Positions 1 to 9,718 of a stretch of DNA of 64,000 nt are shown one piece after another. The notes beneath the pieces were generated by a model. That model made no database searches. It saw only the letters and a list, made by a program, of their open reading frames with translations, and was not told the DNA's origin. Positions within the stretch are counted from its first letter, which is position 1. Every line of letters starts with the position of its first letter. The stretch spans positions 2,852,001-2,916,000 of the forward strand of contig NZ_CP154879.1 of the NCBI RefSeq assembly GCF_039614765.1. The letters are read 5' to 3'. Position numbers and translations under genes: made by a program. This stretch comes from Castellaniella sp. MT123. GTDB lineage: Bacteria; Pseudomonadota; Gammaproteobacteria; Burkholderiales; Burkholderiaceae_B.

Positions 1-2
1 AC

Positions 3-767
<765 letters not shown>

Positions 768-825
768 TCCTGCGCCGGTCGCCCGCACGTCGCTGCGGGC
801 TGATCACGCGCCGCGATTGTCACTC

Positions 826-873
826 GCAAAAGACAAGCCCCAACGGGTGTTCCCATTGGGGCTTGTCTTTTGC
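826..873. terminator. Strong bidirectional-looking intrinsic terminator after metK
   Basis: Perfect 18-bp stem: bases 826-843 pair with 856-873, around a 12-base loop that itself contains GGG/CCC. The 3' arm ends in GTCTTTTGC and the complementary strand also presents TTTTGC, so it could act in both directions. It sits 58 bases after the metK stop. Confidence 0.85.
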
Positions 874-978
874 GATCGGCAGGCATGGATTTGTCTTTGG
901 CTTAGCCGATCGCCCGGCCGTTGTGTGACGGTCTCATGGGTCTCATAGGGGGTATCCCCAGGCTGTTCTGCATCCGAA

Positions 979-990
979 ATTGGATACAAT
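979..990. promoter_or_regulatory. Near-palindrome ATTGGATACAAT, candidate GntR operator
   Basis: The 12-base sequence ATTG-GATA-CAAT is palindromic except for one pair. It lies about 60 bases upstream of the preferred start of the oxidoreductase whose downstream partner encodes a GntR/FCD regulator. Regulators of that family often bind short TTG..CAA palindromes. Assignment to this regulator is inference from position only. Confidence 0.35.
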
Positions 991-1051
991 CTTGAATATC
1001 AAACAAAGGGGTGAATCTATCACGCCCGTTGTCATCCAGTGCGGAGGTCGT

Positions 1052-2422
1052 GTGTCAGAGAGCGCATTTCAGTCGGTCGATGTGGCCGTGATCGGTGCAG
1101 GCAGCGTCGGTATCGCGGTCGCCTACTACCTGGCCACCGAAGAGGGGGTCGGAAGCGTGGCGCTGATCGACCCGCTCGATCCGATGAGCCTGACGTCTGC
1201 CCAGTCCGGGGAAAACTACAGAAACTGGTGGCCGCACCCGGTCATGACGGCGTTCACCGATCATTCGATCACGCTCATGGAAGACCTCGACCAGCGCAGC
1301 GGCGGACGTCTGAACATGACCCGTGGCGGGTATGCTCTGGTGACGCGCCGGCGCAACCCGCAAGACCTGATTGCCGACCTGTATCGTGGTTATGCGCAAT
1401 CGGATGCGCCCATCCGCATACACGACCATATTTCATCGCGCTATGCGCCACCCTGCCGCGCTCCCTGGCAGGACGCCCCCGGCGGAGTCGATGTGCTGCT
1501 CGACGCGGCGATCATCCGCAAGGCTTTTCCCTCGTATGCACAGGACGTCGCTACGGTGCTTCATATCCGCCGTGCAGGCTCCATCAGCGCTCAGCAGATG
1601 GGGCAGCTCATGCTCGAGCGCCTGCGGGCGCAGGGCGGGCGGTTGATCCGGGCACGGGTGCAGGCGATTGCGCGCGATGCGCGATACCGCCTCGATCTGG
1701 AGGGACCTCACGGGCACAGCACGCTGGCTGCCGATCGTGTGGTGAATGCGGCCGGGCCGTATCTTCAAGACGTGGGGCGGATGCTGGGGGTCGATCTGCC
1801 CGTGAGTTCGGTTTTTCAGCAGAAGATCGCCTTCGAAGACCGTGAGGCGGCTATCCCGCGTGACATGCCCTTTACGATCGATCTCGATGGTCAGGCCTTG
1901 TACTGGGAGGATGAAGATCGTGCCTTGCTGGCCTCCGATCCTGCCACGCGCCACCTGACCGAGCCGATGCCGGGTGGCATCCATTGCCGCCCCGATGGCG
2001 CGCGGGATGGCAAGTGGATCAAATTGGGCTGGGCCTACAACCAGACTGCCAGCGACCCGCATGCCCCGGATCCGATCGACGCGCAGTTTCCCGACACCGT
2101 GTTGCGGGGTGCCAGCCGCCTGCATCGAGGGCTGATGGCCTATATCGGACGGCTGCCTCGGGGTGTCCACCATTATGGCGGGTACTACACCATGACCGAG
2201 GAAAACTGGCCCTTGATCGGTCCGCTGGACGGGCAGGGGGCCTTTGTCGCCGGGGCCTTGTCCGGGTATGGCTCAATGGGGGCCTGCGCGGCGGGGGCCT
2301 TGTGCGCCCGGTGGGTCACTGGCCGGCCGTTGCCGGATTTCGCCGCGCCGCTGAGCCTGGCGCGCCGGACCGACGGCGCGCTGATGGCCGAGCTGACCCG
2401 GGCGGCCAAGGGTAGCCTGTAG
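1052..2422 (+). CDS. FAD-dependent oxidoreductase, D-amino-acid/amine oxidase (DAO) family
   Basis: A soluble flavoprotein of the DAO/glycine-oxidase/sarcosine-dehydrogenase family, expected to oxidise an amino acid or secondary amine at the C-N bond. The N-terminus reads VDVAVIGAGSVGIAVAYYLA, the GxGxxG dinucleotide fold for FAD. Near the C-terminus, PLIGPLDGQGAFVAGALSG followed by GSMGACAAGAL matches the second FAD-contacting region of this family. The preferred start is the GTG at 1052, just after GGAGG at 1043-1047; an in-frame TTG at 980 overlaps the operator-like palindrome and is less likely. 456 residues, a normal length. A GntR regulator gene follows after 62 bases and then an amino-acid binding protein, which fits a small amino-acid catabolic unit. 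The substrate cannot be read from sequence. Confidence 0.8.
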   Translation: MSESAFQSVDVAVIGAGSVGIAVAYYLATEEGVGSVALIDPLDPMSLTSAQSGENYRNWWPHPVMTAFTDHSITLMEDLDQRSGGRLNMTRGGYALVTRRRNPQDLIADLYRGYAQSDAPIRIHDHISSRYAPPCRAPWQDAPGGVDVLLDAAIIRKAFPSYAQDVATVLHIRRAGSISAQQMGQLMLERLRAQGGRLIRARVQAIARDARYRLDLEGPHGHSTLAADRVVNAAGPYLQDVGRMLGVDLPVSSVFQQKIAFEDREAAIPRDMPFTIDLDGQALYWEDEDRALLASDPATRHLTEPMPGGIHCRPDGARDGKWIKLGWAYNQTASDPHAPDPIDAQFPDTVLRGASRLHRGLMAYIGRLPRGVHHYGGYYTMTEENWPLIGPLDGQGAFVAGALSGYGSMGACAAGALCARWVTGRPLPDFAAPLSLARRTDGALMAELTRAAKGSL

Positions 2423-2484
2423 CCCTCGTTGAGGCAGGCACGGGTTTCTGTCTTTGCGGCGTTTTTGATCATGAGGCGGTCTGT

Positions 2485-3135
2485 ATGTCAGATGCTGAAC
2501 CAGTGTCTCAAAGAATCGTCAGGGCCTTGCGCCATGACATCCTGAATGGCGTTCTGCCCCCCGGCCTGCAGATCCGGCAGGAAGCACTGGCCGACCAGTA
2601 TGGCGTCAGCCGAGTACCGGTGCGCGAGGCGCTGCGCCAGCTCGAGGCCGAGGGGCTGGTAGCCTCCGAGCTGCATCGCGGCGCTTTCGTCTCGTCACGC
2701 AGCCTCGAAGAACTCGAAGAGATGCTCGACATCCGCATTGCGCTCGAAGTGCGGGCACTGAAACTTGCCGTGCCGAACATGACGCCCGCTGTCGTCGCCG
2801 AGGCTGAGGCCGTGCTGGCGCAATATGATGGCAGCGAGAACCCCGAAGAGTGGCGCGACCTCAATATGCGCTTTCATATGACGCTTTATCGGCCCTGCGG
2901 CAGGCAGCGGCTGCTGAAGATGATCGAAGACACGGTGCTGGCCAATCACCGCTTCTTGCGCACCTATATCTCCGTCACGGTGGGGCGCGCTGGTCCACAA
3001 GCCGATCACCATCGCATTTTGCAAGCGTGCGCGGCACACGATGTCAACCGGGCTGTGCGCCTGCTCGAGGCGCATATCGAGAAGACGCGCGATAGGCTGC
3101 GCCGCAAAGAGCAAGAACTACCGCGGCGCAATTAG
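2485..3135 (+). CDS. GntR-family transcriptional regulator, FCD subfamily
   Basis: 216 residues. An N-terminal winged helix-turn-helix (about residues 8-70) contains the signature DQYGVSRVPVREALRQLEAEGLV, cut here by its typical VPVREALR core. An all-helical FCD ligand domain follows, with histidines spaced as expected for its metal site (MRFHMTLY, ADHHRILQA, EAHIEK). FCD regulators usually repress catabolic genes and are released by an organic or amino acid. The gene is downstream of the FAD oxidoreductase and is closed by a terminator at 3135-3169, so it probably controls that enzyme and perhaps the binding protein beyond. The inducer is unknown. Confidence 0.88.
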   Translation: MSDAEPVSQRIVRALRHDILNGVLPPGLQIRQEALADQYGVSRVPVREALRQLEAEGLVASELHRGAFVSSRSLEELEEMLDIRIALEVRALKLAVPNMTPAVVAEAEAVLAQYDGSENPEEWRDLNMRFHMTLYRPCGRQRLLKMIEDTVLANHRFLRTYISVTVGRAGPQADHHRILQACAAHDVNRAVRLLEAHIEKTRDRLRRKEQELPRRN

Positions 3136-3169
3136 CCTCGTCGGTGCCCGGCGAGGCACCAGGCTTTTT
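3135..3169 (+). terminator. Intrinsic terminator after the GntR gene
   Basis: GGTGCC (3143-3148) pairs with GGCACC (3155-3160), and the flanking GCCT and AGGC extend the stem with a small bulge. A run of five T follows directly. An alternative pairing GCCTCG/CGAGGC is also possible. It separates the regulator gene from the binding-protein gene. Confidence 0.65.
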
Positions 3170-3210
3170 GCGCTTATCCCCCAAGAGACGAGTCATGACA
3201 GGAGACAACC

Positions 3211-4110
3211 ATGCATAAAGTGCTCACGGCCATTCTGGCCTCAGGTTTTGCGATCGCGCTGGTCGCGGCGCCAGCCCAGAGTCAGCCACTTGATGGCACA
3301 TTGGCAAAAATCAAGCAGCTGGACGAAATTTCCCTGGGCTATCGGGATGTCTCGGTGCCATTTTCCTATCTGGATGACCGGCCCAAACCCGTGGGGTTTG
3401 CCATGGATCTCTGCCACAAGGTGGCCGATGCCGTCAAAACGCGGCTCAAGCTGCCCACGCTGCGCATCAAGCTTGTGCCCATTCAGCTCAGTAACCAGAT
3501 TCCGCTCATACAGAACGGCACCATCGATCTCGTGTGCGGGCCTGCAACCAACACCCTCGAACGAGAAAAGGTGGTGGCGTTCAGCGACACCATCTTTGTG
3601 TCCAGCATCCGGGCCGTCGTGCGACGTGATGGCCCTGTCAAGACACTCAAAGACCTGAACGGCAAGGCCATTGCCCTGACGTCGGCGTCCACGTCGATTG
3701 CCTTGTTGAATGCCTATGAAAAGGCACATGACATGAAGACGGTGCGGGTACTCAGCGCCGATCATGCCGGGTCGTTCCTGGCCCTCACGACGGGCCGTGC
3801 CGATGCGTTTGTCATGGATGATATTTTGCTGGCCAGCATGGTGGCCAACAGTCAGGATCCACAGCAATGGCGTTTGCTTGATGAGGCCTTGCGTGTCGAA
3901 CCTTACGGCCTGATCCTTCGCAAGAACGACCCGGAATTCAAGGCATTGGTCGACCATACCCTGGTTGGCCTGATGCGGTCTGGTGAGTTCCAGGCTCTTT
4001 ACGGCAAATGGTTCACCCAACCGATTCCGCCCAAAGGCCTGAACCTGAATTTCCCGATGACACAACCCTTGAAGGATGCGATTGCCCATCCCAATGACAA
4101 GGGGGTGTGA
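3211..4110 (+). CDS. Periplasmic amino-acid-binding protein, ABC type (SBP family 3), orphan
   Basis: Predicted periplasmic receptor of a polar-amino-acid ABC importer, similar in layout to glutamate/aspartate binding proteins. A signal peptide (MHKVLTAILASGFAIALVAAP, cleavage near AQS-QP) leads into the mature lobe. LGYRDVSVPFSYLDD, PVGFAMDLCHKVADAV and GTIDLVCGPATNT (where R77-type ligand contacts are usual) are family landmarks, and a second lobe carries GRADAFVMDDILLA. 299 residues. No permease or ATPase gene lies next to it, so it must borrow a transporter encoded elsewhere or act in sensing. It follows the GntR gene after a terminator, and a hairpin at 4165-4195 closes it. Confidence 0.88.
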   Translation: MHKVLTAILASGFAIALVAAPAQSQPLDGTLAKIKQLDEISLGYRDVSVPFSYLDDRPKPVGFAMDLCHKVADAVKTRLKLPTLRIKLVPIQLSNQIPLIQNGTIDLVCGPATNTLEREKVVAFSDTIFVSSIRAVVRRDGPVKTLKDLNGKAIALTSASTSIALLNAYEKAHDMKTVRVLSADHAGSFLALTTGRADAFVMDDILLASMVANSQDPQQWRLLDEALRVEPYGLILRKNDPEFKALVDHTLVGLMRSGEFQALYGKWFTQPIPPKGLNLNFPMTQPLKDAIAHPNDKGV

Positions 4111-4164
4111 ACGGGTCGGCACGCCATGAGACCCGGGTGATGCCGCTCTATCGTCTGTCACACA

Positions 4165-4195
4165 CGAAACGCGCAGCCGCACACTGCGCGTTTCG
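4165..4195. terminator. Perfect 12-bp hairpin after the binding-protein gene
   Basis: CGAAACGCGCAG (4165-4176) pairs exactly with CTGCGCGTTTCG (4184-4195) around a 7-base loop. The T-run is poor on the plus strand. Position 54 bases after the stop supports a terminator. Confidence 0.6.
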
Positions 4196-4210
4196 TTCGG
4201 GTAATTCCGC

Positions 4211-4228
4211 ATGAAAATTTATTTTCAT
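4211..4228. promoter_or_regulatory. Inverted repeat ATGAAAA-TTTA-TTTTCAT, candidate RpiR operator
   Basis: Exact 7-base arms separated by 4 bases, in an AT-rich stretch about 50 bases before the rpiR-type gene. RpiR/MurR-family regulators bind palindromes of this kind and frequently control their own operon. Assignment rests on position and symmetry. Confidence 0.45.
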
Positions 4229-4278
4229 AAGATATAGAATAATGTAAATAAATTATCTTCGTGGAATTGGGCCTTCCC

Positions 4279-5196
4279 ATGGGACTTCGCGCCGCCGATC
4301 CAGCCAGCCAGCCTCCCGATACGCGCAGCATCGCGCGTCGCATCGCCGATGCCATGTCGTCGTTCAGTGAATCGCAGCGGCGGCTGGCGGATTACGCGCT
4401 GGCGCATCCGCTGAAGGTCGCCATGATGTCCATCGACGAATTCGCCCGAGAATGCGGGGTGTCGGTGGCCACAGCCAACCGTTTCGCCCGCGCCTTGGGC
4501 GTGCCCGGTTATCCCCAGTTCCGCATCGAACTGGCGCGCGGCTTCGAAGAAGCCCTCGAACCGGTGGAGCGTCTGCGGCTCAAGCAGGGGCAGGCCGAAA
4601 CCGCGGTGGACGTGTTTGCCGCCTCCCTGTACGAAGACCAGCGCAATTCCGAATTGACCCGTCAGTCCCTCAGTGCCGATCAGTGCGCGCGCGCGGTCCA
4701 GGCCGTGTTGAAGGCCGAACGGGTCTTCATCATCGGTTTTGGTTCCAGCGGGTTTCTGGCGGGCCTGTTGCAGCGAGGCCTGAGCCTGCACTGCGACATG
4801 GTCGAGTCGCTGGCCGGACCGGGCGGGGTATCGCATGCCGCACGCCAGCTTGCGCGCCTGCGGCCTGGCGACCTTGTGATCGCGCTCTCGTTTCCCCGCT
4901 ACCTCGTCGATACCATCACGCTGGCCAATGCCGCCCGGAAATCCAAGGCAACCCTGCTGGCCATGACGGACCGGACAGATTCTCCGCTGGGATCGATCGC
5001 GGATATCTGCCTGTGCGCCCATAGCGGGCGTCAGTTGTTGTCGAATTCGGAAACCGCGGTGCTGGGACTCATCGAAGCCCTGACGGCCGCCGTGGCACAT
5101 CAGTCCAAAAATTCCCTGTCCACCGCCGCGTTGCTGACCGAGTCGGTCATGCCGTGGCTCACGCACGGGAAACAGTCCGAGGAAACAGGATCATGA
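4279..5196 (+). CDS. RpiR-family regulator (HTH_6 plus SIS domain) of the peptide-salvage operon
   Basis: Cytoplasmic regulator of about 305 residues. An N-terminal helix-turn-helix carries SSFSESQRRLADYAL and CGVSVATANRFARALG. A C-terminal SIS fold carries VFIIGFGSSGFLAG and GDLVIALSFPRYLVDT; this fold normally senses phosphosugars. The ATG at 4279 is preferred because a GTG at 4261 adds only a short unconserved lead. Its stop overlaps the start of iaaA (ATGA, 5193-5196), so it is the first gene of the operon and probably autoregulated through the palindrome at 4211-4228. Why a sugar-phosphate-type sensor should control peptide genes is not evident; muropeptide-derived sugars are one possibility, as for MurR. 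Confidence 0.85.
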   Translation: MGLRAADPASQPPDTRSIARRIADAMSSFSESQRRLADYALAHPLKVAMMSIDEFARECGVSVATANRFARALGVPGYPQFRIELARGFEEALEPVERLRLKQGQAETAVDVFAASLYEDQRNSELTRQSLSADQCARAVQAVLKAERVFIIGFGSSGFLAGLLQRGLSLHCDMVESLAGPGGVSHAARQLARLRPGDLVIALSFPRYLVDTITLANAARKSKATLLAMTDRTDSPLGSIADICLCAHSGRQLLSNSETAVLGLIEALTAAVAHQSKNSLSTAALLTESVMPWLTHGKQSEETGS

Positions 5197-6161
5197 TTCA
5201 ACCGGTATTGGCCATTCATGGCGGTGCGGGCGCCATCACGCGCGCGCAGATCACGCCGGAAAAGCAGCAGGCTTACGAAGATGCGCTGCGTTCGGTCCTG
5301 CGCGGCGGCACCCGGGTGCTGGCCGAGGGCGGCTCCGCACTCGATGCCGTGACCGAGGCCGTGCGCCTGCTCGAGGAATGCCCGCTTTTCAATGCGGGAC
5401 ACGGATCCGTGTTCACCCGCGATGAAACCCATGAACTGGATGCCGCCATCATGGATGGACGCACCCGGGCCTGTGGTGCGGTCGCCAACGTGACGACGAT
5501 CCGCAATCCGGTGCTGGCGGCGCGCGCCGTGATGGAACGCAGCCCGCATGTGCTGTTCGTGGCGGCGGGTGCCGAGGCCTTCGCTCGCGCGCAGGGTCTG
5601 GAGTGTGTGGATCCGTCCTTCTTTTCCACGCCCGCGCGGCGGGAACAGCTGCGCGCCGCGCAGCGCACGGGGCAGGAATCCATCGTGCTGGACCATGACG
5701 CGGCCCGGCTGGCGGCGGATCGGAAAGCCCCCCTGGATGAAAGCCGCAAGATGGGCACGGTCGGGGCTGTCGCCCTGGATCGTGACGGCAATCTGGCGTC
5801 GGCGACATCCACGGGCGGCCTGACCAACAAATGGCCCGGGCGCGTGGGCGATACGCCGATCGTGGGCGCCGGCTGCTATGCCAGCAACGCAAGCTGCGCA
5901 GTGGCGACGACCGGGAAGGGGGAGTCCTTCATCCGGGCCGTGGCGGCCTACGACATCGCCGCGCTCATGGAATATGCCGGATTGTCGCTGGAAGAGGCCA
6001 GCCATAAGGTGGTGTTCGAGAAGCTGCCGCTTCTGGACGGCGCCGGTGGTCTGGTCGCCGTGGATGCCCAGGGCCATGTGGCGATGCCCTTCAATACCGA
6101 AGGCATGTATCGCGGCAGCCAGGTGGTGGGCCAGGCGCCCGAAGTCGCCATCTATCGATGA
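5193..6161 (+). CDS. iaaA: Isoaspartyl peptidase / plant-type L-asparaginase (Ntn hydrolase)
   Basis: Cleaves isoaspartyl (beta-aspartyl) dipeptides and also asparagine. It is made as a proenzyme that cuts itself into alpha and beta chains. The N-terminus [11 protein letters not shown] and the internal [20 protein letters not shown] are family hallmarks. The catalytic threonine is predicted at residue 189, in [17 protein letters not shown], which begins the beta chain; STGG follows shortly after. 322 residues. Coupled to the upstream rpiR-type gene by a 4-base overlap and followed by the glutathione/peptide ABC genes, the same order (iaaA-gsiABCD) as in Escherichia coli. The context says it processes imported peptides. 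Confidence 0.93.
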   Translation: MIQPVLAIHGGAGAITRAQITPEKQQAYEDALRSVLRGGTRVLAEGGSALDAVTEAVRLLEECPLFNAGHGSVFTRDETHELDAAIMDGRTRACGAVANVTTIRNPVLAARAVMERSPHVLFVAAGAEAFARAQGLECVDPSFFSTPARREQLRAAQRTGQESIVLDHDAARLAADRKAPLDESRKMGTVGAVALDRDGNLASATSTGGLTNKWPGRVGDTPIVGAGCYASNASCAVATTGKGESFIRAVAAYDIAALMEYAGLSLEEASHKVVFEKLPLLDGAGGLVAVDAQGHVAMPFNTEGMYRGSQVVGQAPEVAIYR

Positions 6162-6201
6162 AGAGCAGGTCCCGCCGTATCGCCGGTCCGGGCCATTTTT
6201 G

Positions 6202-8091
6202 ATGAGTGAATTGGGTCCCATGGACGTTCAGCCTACCTCCAGCTCCGAGCTTGAAACCGGACGCGTCCTGCGTGTCACGGACTTGAGCGTCCAGTTCCGG
6301 ACGTCGGAGCGGGTCGTCGATGCCGTCAAGCATCTGTCCTTTCACGTGGATCGGGGTGAGACCCTGGCGATCGTGGGCGAGTCGGGGTCGGGCAAGTCCG
6401 TGACGTCGCTGGCGCTCATGCGGCTGTTGCGCCATGGGGGTGGGCGGATCCTGAACGGCGAGTTGCTGCTGCGTCGGCGCAATGGCCAGGTGCTGGATCT
6501 GGCGCGGGCCACGCAGGCGCAACTGCGCGGTGTGCGCGGCGCCGACATGGCGATGATCTTCCAGGAACCGATGACCTCGCTCAACCCCATCTTCACGGTG
6601 GGTGACCAGATTGCCGAAAGCCTGGTGCTGCACGGCAAGCTGTCGGGCCGCGCGGCATTGGCCGAGGCGCTGCGCCTGCTCGATCAGGTGCGCATCCCGG
6701 ATGCGAAAGCGGTGCTGCGCCGGTATCCGCACCAGTTGTCGGGTGGCATGCGCCAGCGGGTGATGATCGCCATGGCGCTCGCCTGCAAGCCCGTGATGCT
6801 GATCGCCGATGAGCCCACGACGGCGCTGGATGTCACCATCCAGGCGCAGATCCTGCAGCTGATCCGCGAACTGCAGCGCGACATGCGCATGGGCGTGATC
6901 TTTATCACCCACGATATGGGCGTGGTGGCGGAGATCGCCGATCGCGTGCTGGTCATGCTGCGTGGAGACCGTGTCGAATCGGGGCCCGCGCAGCAGATCT
7001 TCGACCATCCGGCGCATCCGTATACCCGGGCCTTGCTGGCGGCCGTGCCCCGCTTGGGGTCCATGCGCGGCACGGATCATCCCGCCCGCTTTCCGCTGGT
7101 CGACGCGGCGGCCGGAATGCCGTCCGACGCCGCCGCGGGCAGTGCGCGTCCCGGCACGGAACCCATCCTGCGCGTTCGAGATCTGGTCACGCATTTCAAT
7201 ATCCGCTCCGGCCTGTTCGGGCGGGTGACGCACCGTGTGCATGCCGTCGAGAAGGTCAGTTTCGATCTGTACCCCGGAGAAACGCTGGGACTCGTGGGCG
7301 AGTCCGGCTGCGGCAAGTCCACGACGGGCCGCGCGCTGCTCAAGCTCGTGGACAGTCAGGCGGGGGACATCGAATTCGAAGGGCAGCGGCTGGGGGCGCT
7401 GAAGGGCTCCGCCCTGCAGGCTTTGCGCCGCAACGTCCAGTTCATCTTCCAGGACCCCTTCGCATCGCTGGATCCCCGCGTCACCGTGGGCTATTCGATC
7501 ATGGAGCCGCTGCTGATCCACAAGCTGGCCTCCTTGCGGGATGCCGAAGCGCGCATGTATGCGCTGCTCGACAAGGTGGGGCTGCCGCGCGACGCGGCCC
7601 AGCGCTACCCCCATGAGTTTTCCGGTGGCCAGCGCCAGCGGATCTGCATTGCGCGCGCCCTGGCGCTCAAGCCCAAGGTCGTGGTCGCCGACGAATCCGT
7701 CTCCGCGCTGGATGTCTCCATCCAGGCGCAGATCGTCAATCTGATGATCGACCTGCAGCAGGAAATGAATATTTCCTATCTGTTCATCTCGCACGACATG
7801 GCCGTGATCGAACGCGTGAGCCACCGTGTGGCGGTCATGTATCTGGGGCAGATCGTGGAGATGGGGCCACGCCGGGCCATTTTCGAGGATCCGCGCCACC
7901 CCTATACGCGCAAGCTGATGGAGGCCGTCCCCATCGCCGATCCTTCGCGCCGCAGCCAGGACAGGAAGCTGCTGTCCGGCGAGATTCCCAGCCCCATCCG
8001 TCGGGTGGGCGACAGCCCTGTGGCGCTTTCCTTGCGGGAAGTGTCCACCGGACATTTTGTAGCACTTGATCCAGCAACCACCAGCCGTTAG
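6202..8091 (+). CDS. gsiA: Peptide/glutathione ABC importer, double ATP-binding subunit
   Basis: Couples ATP hydrolysis to import through the GsiC-GsiD pore. About 629 residues in two complete ABC modules. Module 1 has Walker A GESGSGKS, signature LSGGMRQRV and Walker [12 protein letters not shown]. Module 2 has Walker A GESGCGKS, signature FSGGQRQRI and Walker [12 protein letters not shown]. Oligopeptide-type C-terminal extensions ([24 protein letters not shown]) follow each module. The start is uncertain: ATG 6202 or ATG 6220. The length and tandem layout match E. coli GsiA (near 620 residues) and differ from the split DppD/DppF pair. It lies between iaaA and gsiB in one transcription unit. 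Confidence 0.92.
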   Translation: MSELGPMDVQPTSSSELETGRVLRVTDLSVQFRTSERVVDAVKHLSFHVDRGETLAIVGESGSGKSVTSLALMRLLRHGGGRILNGELLLRRRNGQVLDLARATQAQLRGVRGADMAMIFQEPMTSLNPIFTVGDQIAESLVLHGKLSGRAALAEALRLLDQVRIPDAKAVLRRYPHQLSGGMRQRVMIAMALACKPVMLIADEPTTALDVTIQAQILQLIRELQRDMRMGVIFITHDMGVVAEIADRVLVMLRGDRVESGPAQQIFDHPAHPYTRALLAAVPRLGSMRGTDHPARFPLVDAAAGMPSDAAAGSARPGTEPILRVRDLVTHFNIRSGLFGRVTHRVHAVEKVSFDLYPGETLGLVGESGCGKSTTGRALLKLVDSQAGDIEFEGQRLGALKGSALQALRRNVQFIFQDPFASLDPRVTVGYSIMEPLLIHKLASLRDAEARMYALLDKVGLPRDAAQRYPHEFSGGQRQRICIARALALKPKVVVADESVSALDVSIQAQIVNLMIDLQQEMNISYLFISHDMAVIERVSHRVAVMYLGQIVEMGPRRAIFEDPRHPYTRKLMEAVPIADPSRRSQDRKLLSGEIPSPIRRVGDSPVALSLREVSTGHFVALDPATTSR

Positions 8092-8107
8092 GCATCAGGA
8101 GGACACT

Positions 8108-9655
8108 ATGCAGCAGCATTTCAGAATCAAGCAGACCATCGTGGCGCTGGGCTTGGCCTCCGGCCTGCTCGCCGCCGTGCCGGCCATGGCCGAGAAGGAC
8201 GTCACGGCCGCCGTGTATGTGACCCTGGATTCGCTCGATCCCTACAACACGAACTCCACGCTTTCACAGGCCGTGGGCAAGTCGTATTACGAAGGGCTGT
8301 TTGCCTTCGACAAGGATCTGAAGATCCAGCCGCTGCTGGCCACGAGCTACGAGGTCACCCCGGACGGCCTGACCTACACCTTCCATCTGCGCAAGGGTGT
8401 GAAGTTCTCCGACGGCACGGATTTCAATGCCGAGGCCGTCAAGGTCAATCTGGATCGGGTGCTGGACAAGGCCAATGGCCTGGCGCGCTACAACCAGTTC
8501 AGCCGCATCGCAAAGGTCGAGCCGGTGGATGCGGATACCGTCAAGATCATCCTGAAAGAGCCGTTCTCGGCCTTCATCAACGCGCTGGCCCATCCGTCGG
8601 CCATGATGATTTCCCCCACGGCGCTCAAGAAGTGGGGCAAGGACATCACCTTTCACCCGACGGGCACCGGACCCTTCGTGTTCGTGGAATGGGATCCCGC
8701 CACGCACCTGACCGTCAAGAAGAACCCCAACTACTGGAACAAGGGCTATCCCAAGATCGACAAGCTCACCTTCCGCACCGTGACGGACAACAACACGCGT
8801 GCCGCCGTGGTCCAGACAGGCGAGGCGCAGTTCGCCTATACGCTGCCCTACGAGCAGGCCAAGTTGCTGGAAAAGAACGACAAGCTCGAGGTCATTGCGG
8901 CACCGTCCATCGTGGCGCGCTATATCTCGATGAACGTGCTGCAAAAGCCGTTCGACGACGCGCGGGTACGCGAAGCGGTCAACTATGCGATCAACAAGGA
9001 GGCGCTGGTGAAGGTGGCCTTCGCCGGGTACGCCTTCCCGTCCGAAGGGGTGGTGCCCCAGGGCGTGCAGTATGCCGAGAAGATGAATCCCTGGCCCCAT
9101 GACCCCAAGAAGGCCAAGGAACTCCTGAAAGAGGCCGGCTATCCGAACGGTTTCACCACCGAACTGTGGTCGGCCTATAACGACGGCACCTCCGCCAAGG
9201 CCGTGCAGTTCCTGCAGCAGCAGCTGGCTCAGGTCGGGATCAAGGCGTCGGTGCAGTTGCTGGAATCCGGTCAGCGGGTGCAGCGCGTCGAGCAGGCCAA
9301 GGATCCGAAGACCGCGCCGATCCGCATGTATTACGCCGGATGGTCGGCATCCACCGGCGAGGCGGACTGGGCTTTGCGCCCGCTGCTGGACACCAAGGCT
9401 TGGCCGCCCGTCTTCAACAACACGGCGTATTACTCCAATCCGGCCGTGGACAAGGACATCGCCGATGCCCTGCTGACCACGGATGACGCCAAGAAGACCG
9501 CTCTGTACAACGATGCGCAGAACCGCATCTGGAAGGATGCGCCCTGGGCCTTCCTGGTGACGACCAGGCTGCTGTCGGCGCAAAGCAAGAAGCTGCATGG
9601 CTTCTACGTGATGCCGGACGGTTCCTTCAACTTCACCGACGTGTCCCTGCAGTAA
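8108..9655 (+). CDS. gsiB: Peptide/glutathione-binding periplasmic protein
   Basis: Family 5 solute-binding protein that captures the peptide in the periplasm. The signal peptide ends near AMA-EKD. The mature part opens with a segment containing TLDSLDPYNTNSTLSQAVGK and contains TGTGPFVFVEWD, DNNTRAAVVQTGEAQFAY and YAGWSASTGEADWALRP, all characteristic of GsiB rather than DppA or OppA. 515 residues. The ATG at 8108 follows AGGAGG at 8097-8102, an unusually good ribosome site that fits the high dosage needed for binding proteins. The gene lies 16 bases after gsiA and 63 bases before gsiC. Confidence 0.93.
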   Translation: MQQHFRIKQTIVALGLASGLLAAVPAMAEKDVTAAVYVTLDSLDPYNTNSTLSQAVGKSYYEGLFAFDKDLKIQPLLATSYEVTPDGLTYTFHLRKGVKFSDGTDFNAEAVKVNLDRVLDKANGLARYNQFSRIAKVEPVDADTVKIILKEPFSAFINALAHPSAMMISPTALKKWGKDITFHPTGTGPFVFVEWDPATHLTVKKNPNYWNKGYPKIDKLTFRTVTDNNTRAAVVQTGEAQFAYTLPYEQAKLLEKNDKLEVIAAPSIVARYISMNVLQKPFDDARVREAVNYAINKEALVKVAFAGYAFPSEGVVPQGVQYAEKMNPWPHDPKKAKELLKEAGYPNGFTTELWSAYNDGTSAKAVQFLQQQLAQVGIKASVQLLESGQRVQRVEQAKDPKTAPIRMYYAGWSASTGEADWALRPLLDTKAWPPVFNNTAYYSNPAVDKDIADALLTTDDAKKTALYNDAQNRIWKDAPWAFLVTTRLLSAQSKKLHGFYVMPDGSFNFTDVSLQ

Positions 9656-9718
9656 GTGGCGTGGCCGGCGGCCGCCCTTCCGGGTGACCGCCGGCTGCCC
9701 TCCTTCCGAGCTCGAATT

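Noticed and set aside
980-1051. Upstream TTG start for the FAD oxidoreductase
   Set aside because: It has no ribosome site and overlaps the operator-like palindrome. The GTG at 1052 has GGAGG in front and gives the normal N-terminus.
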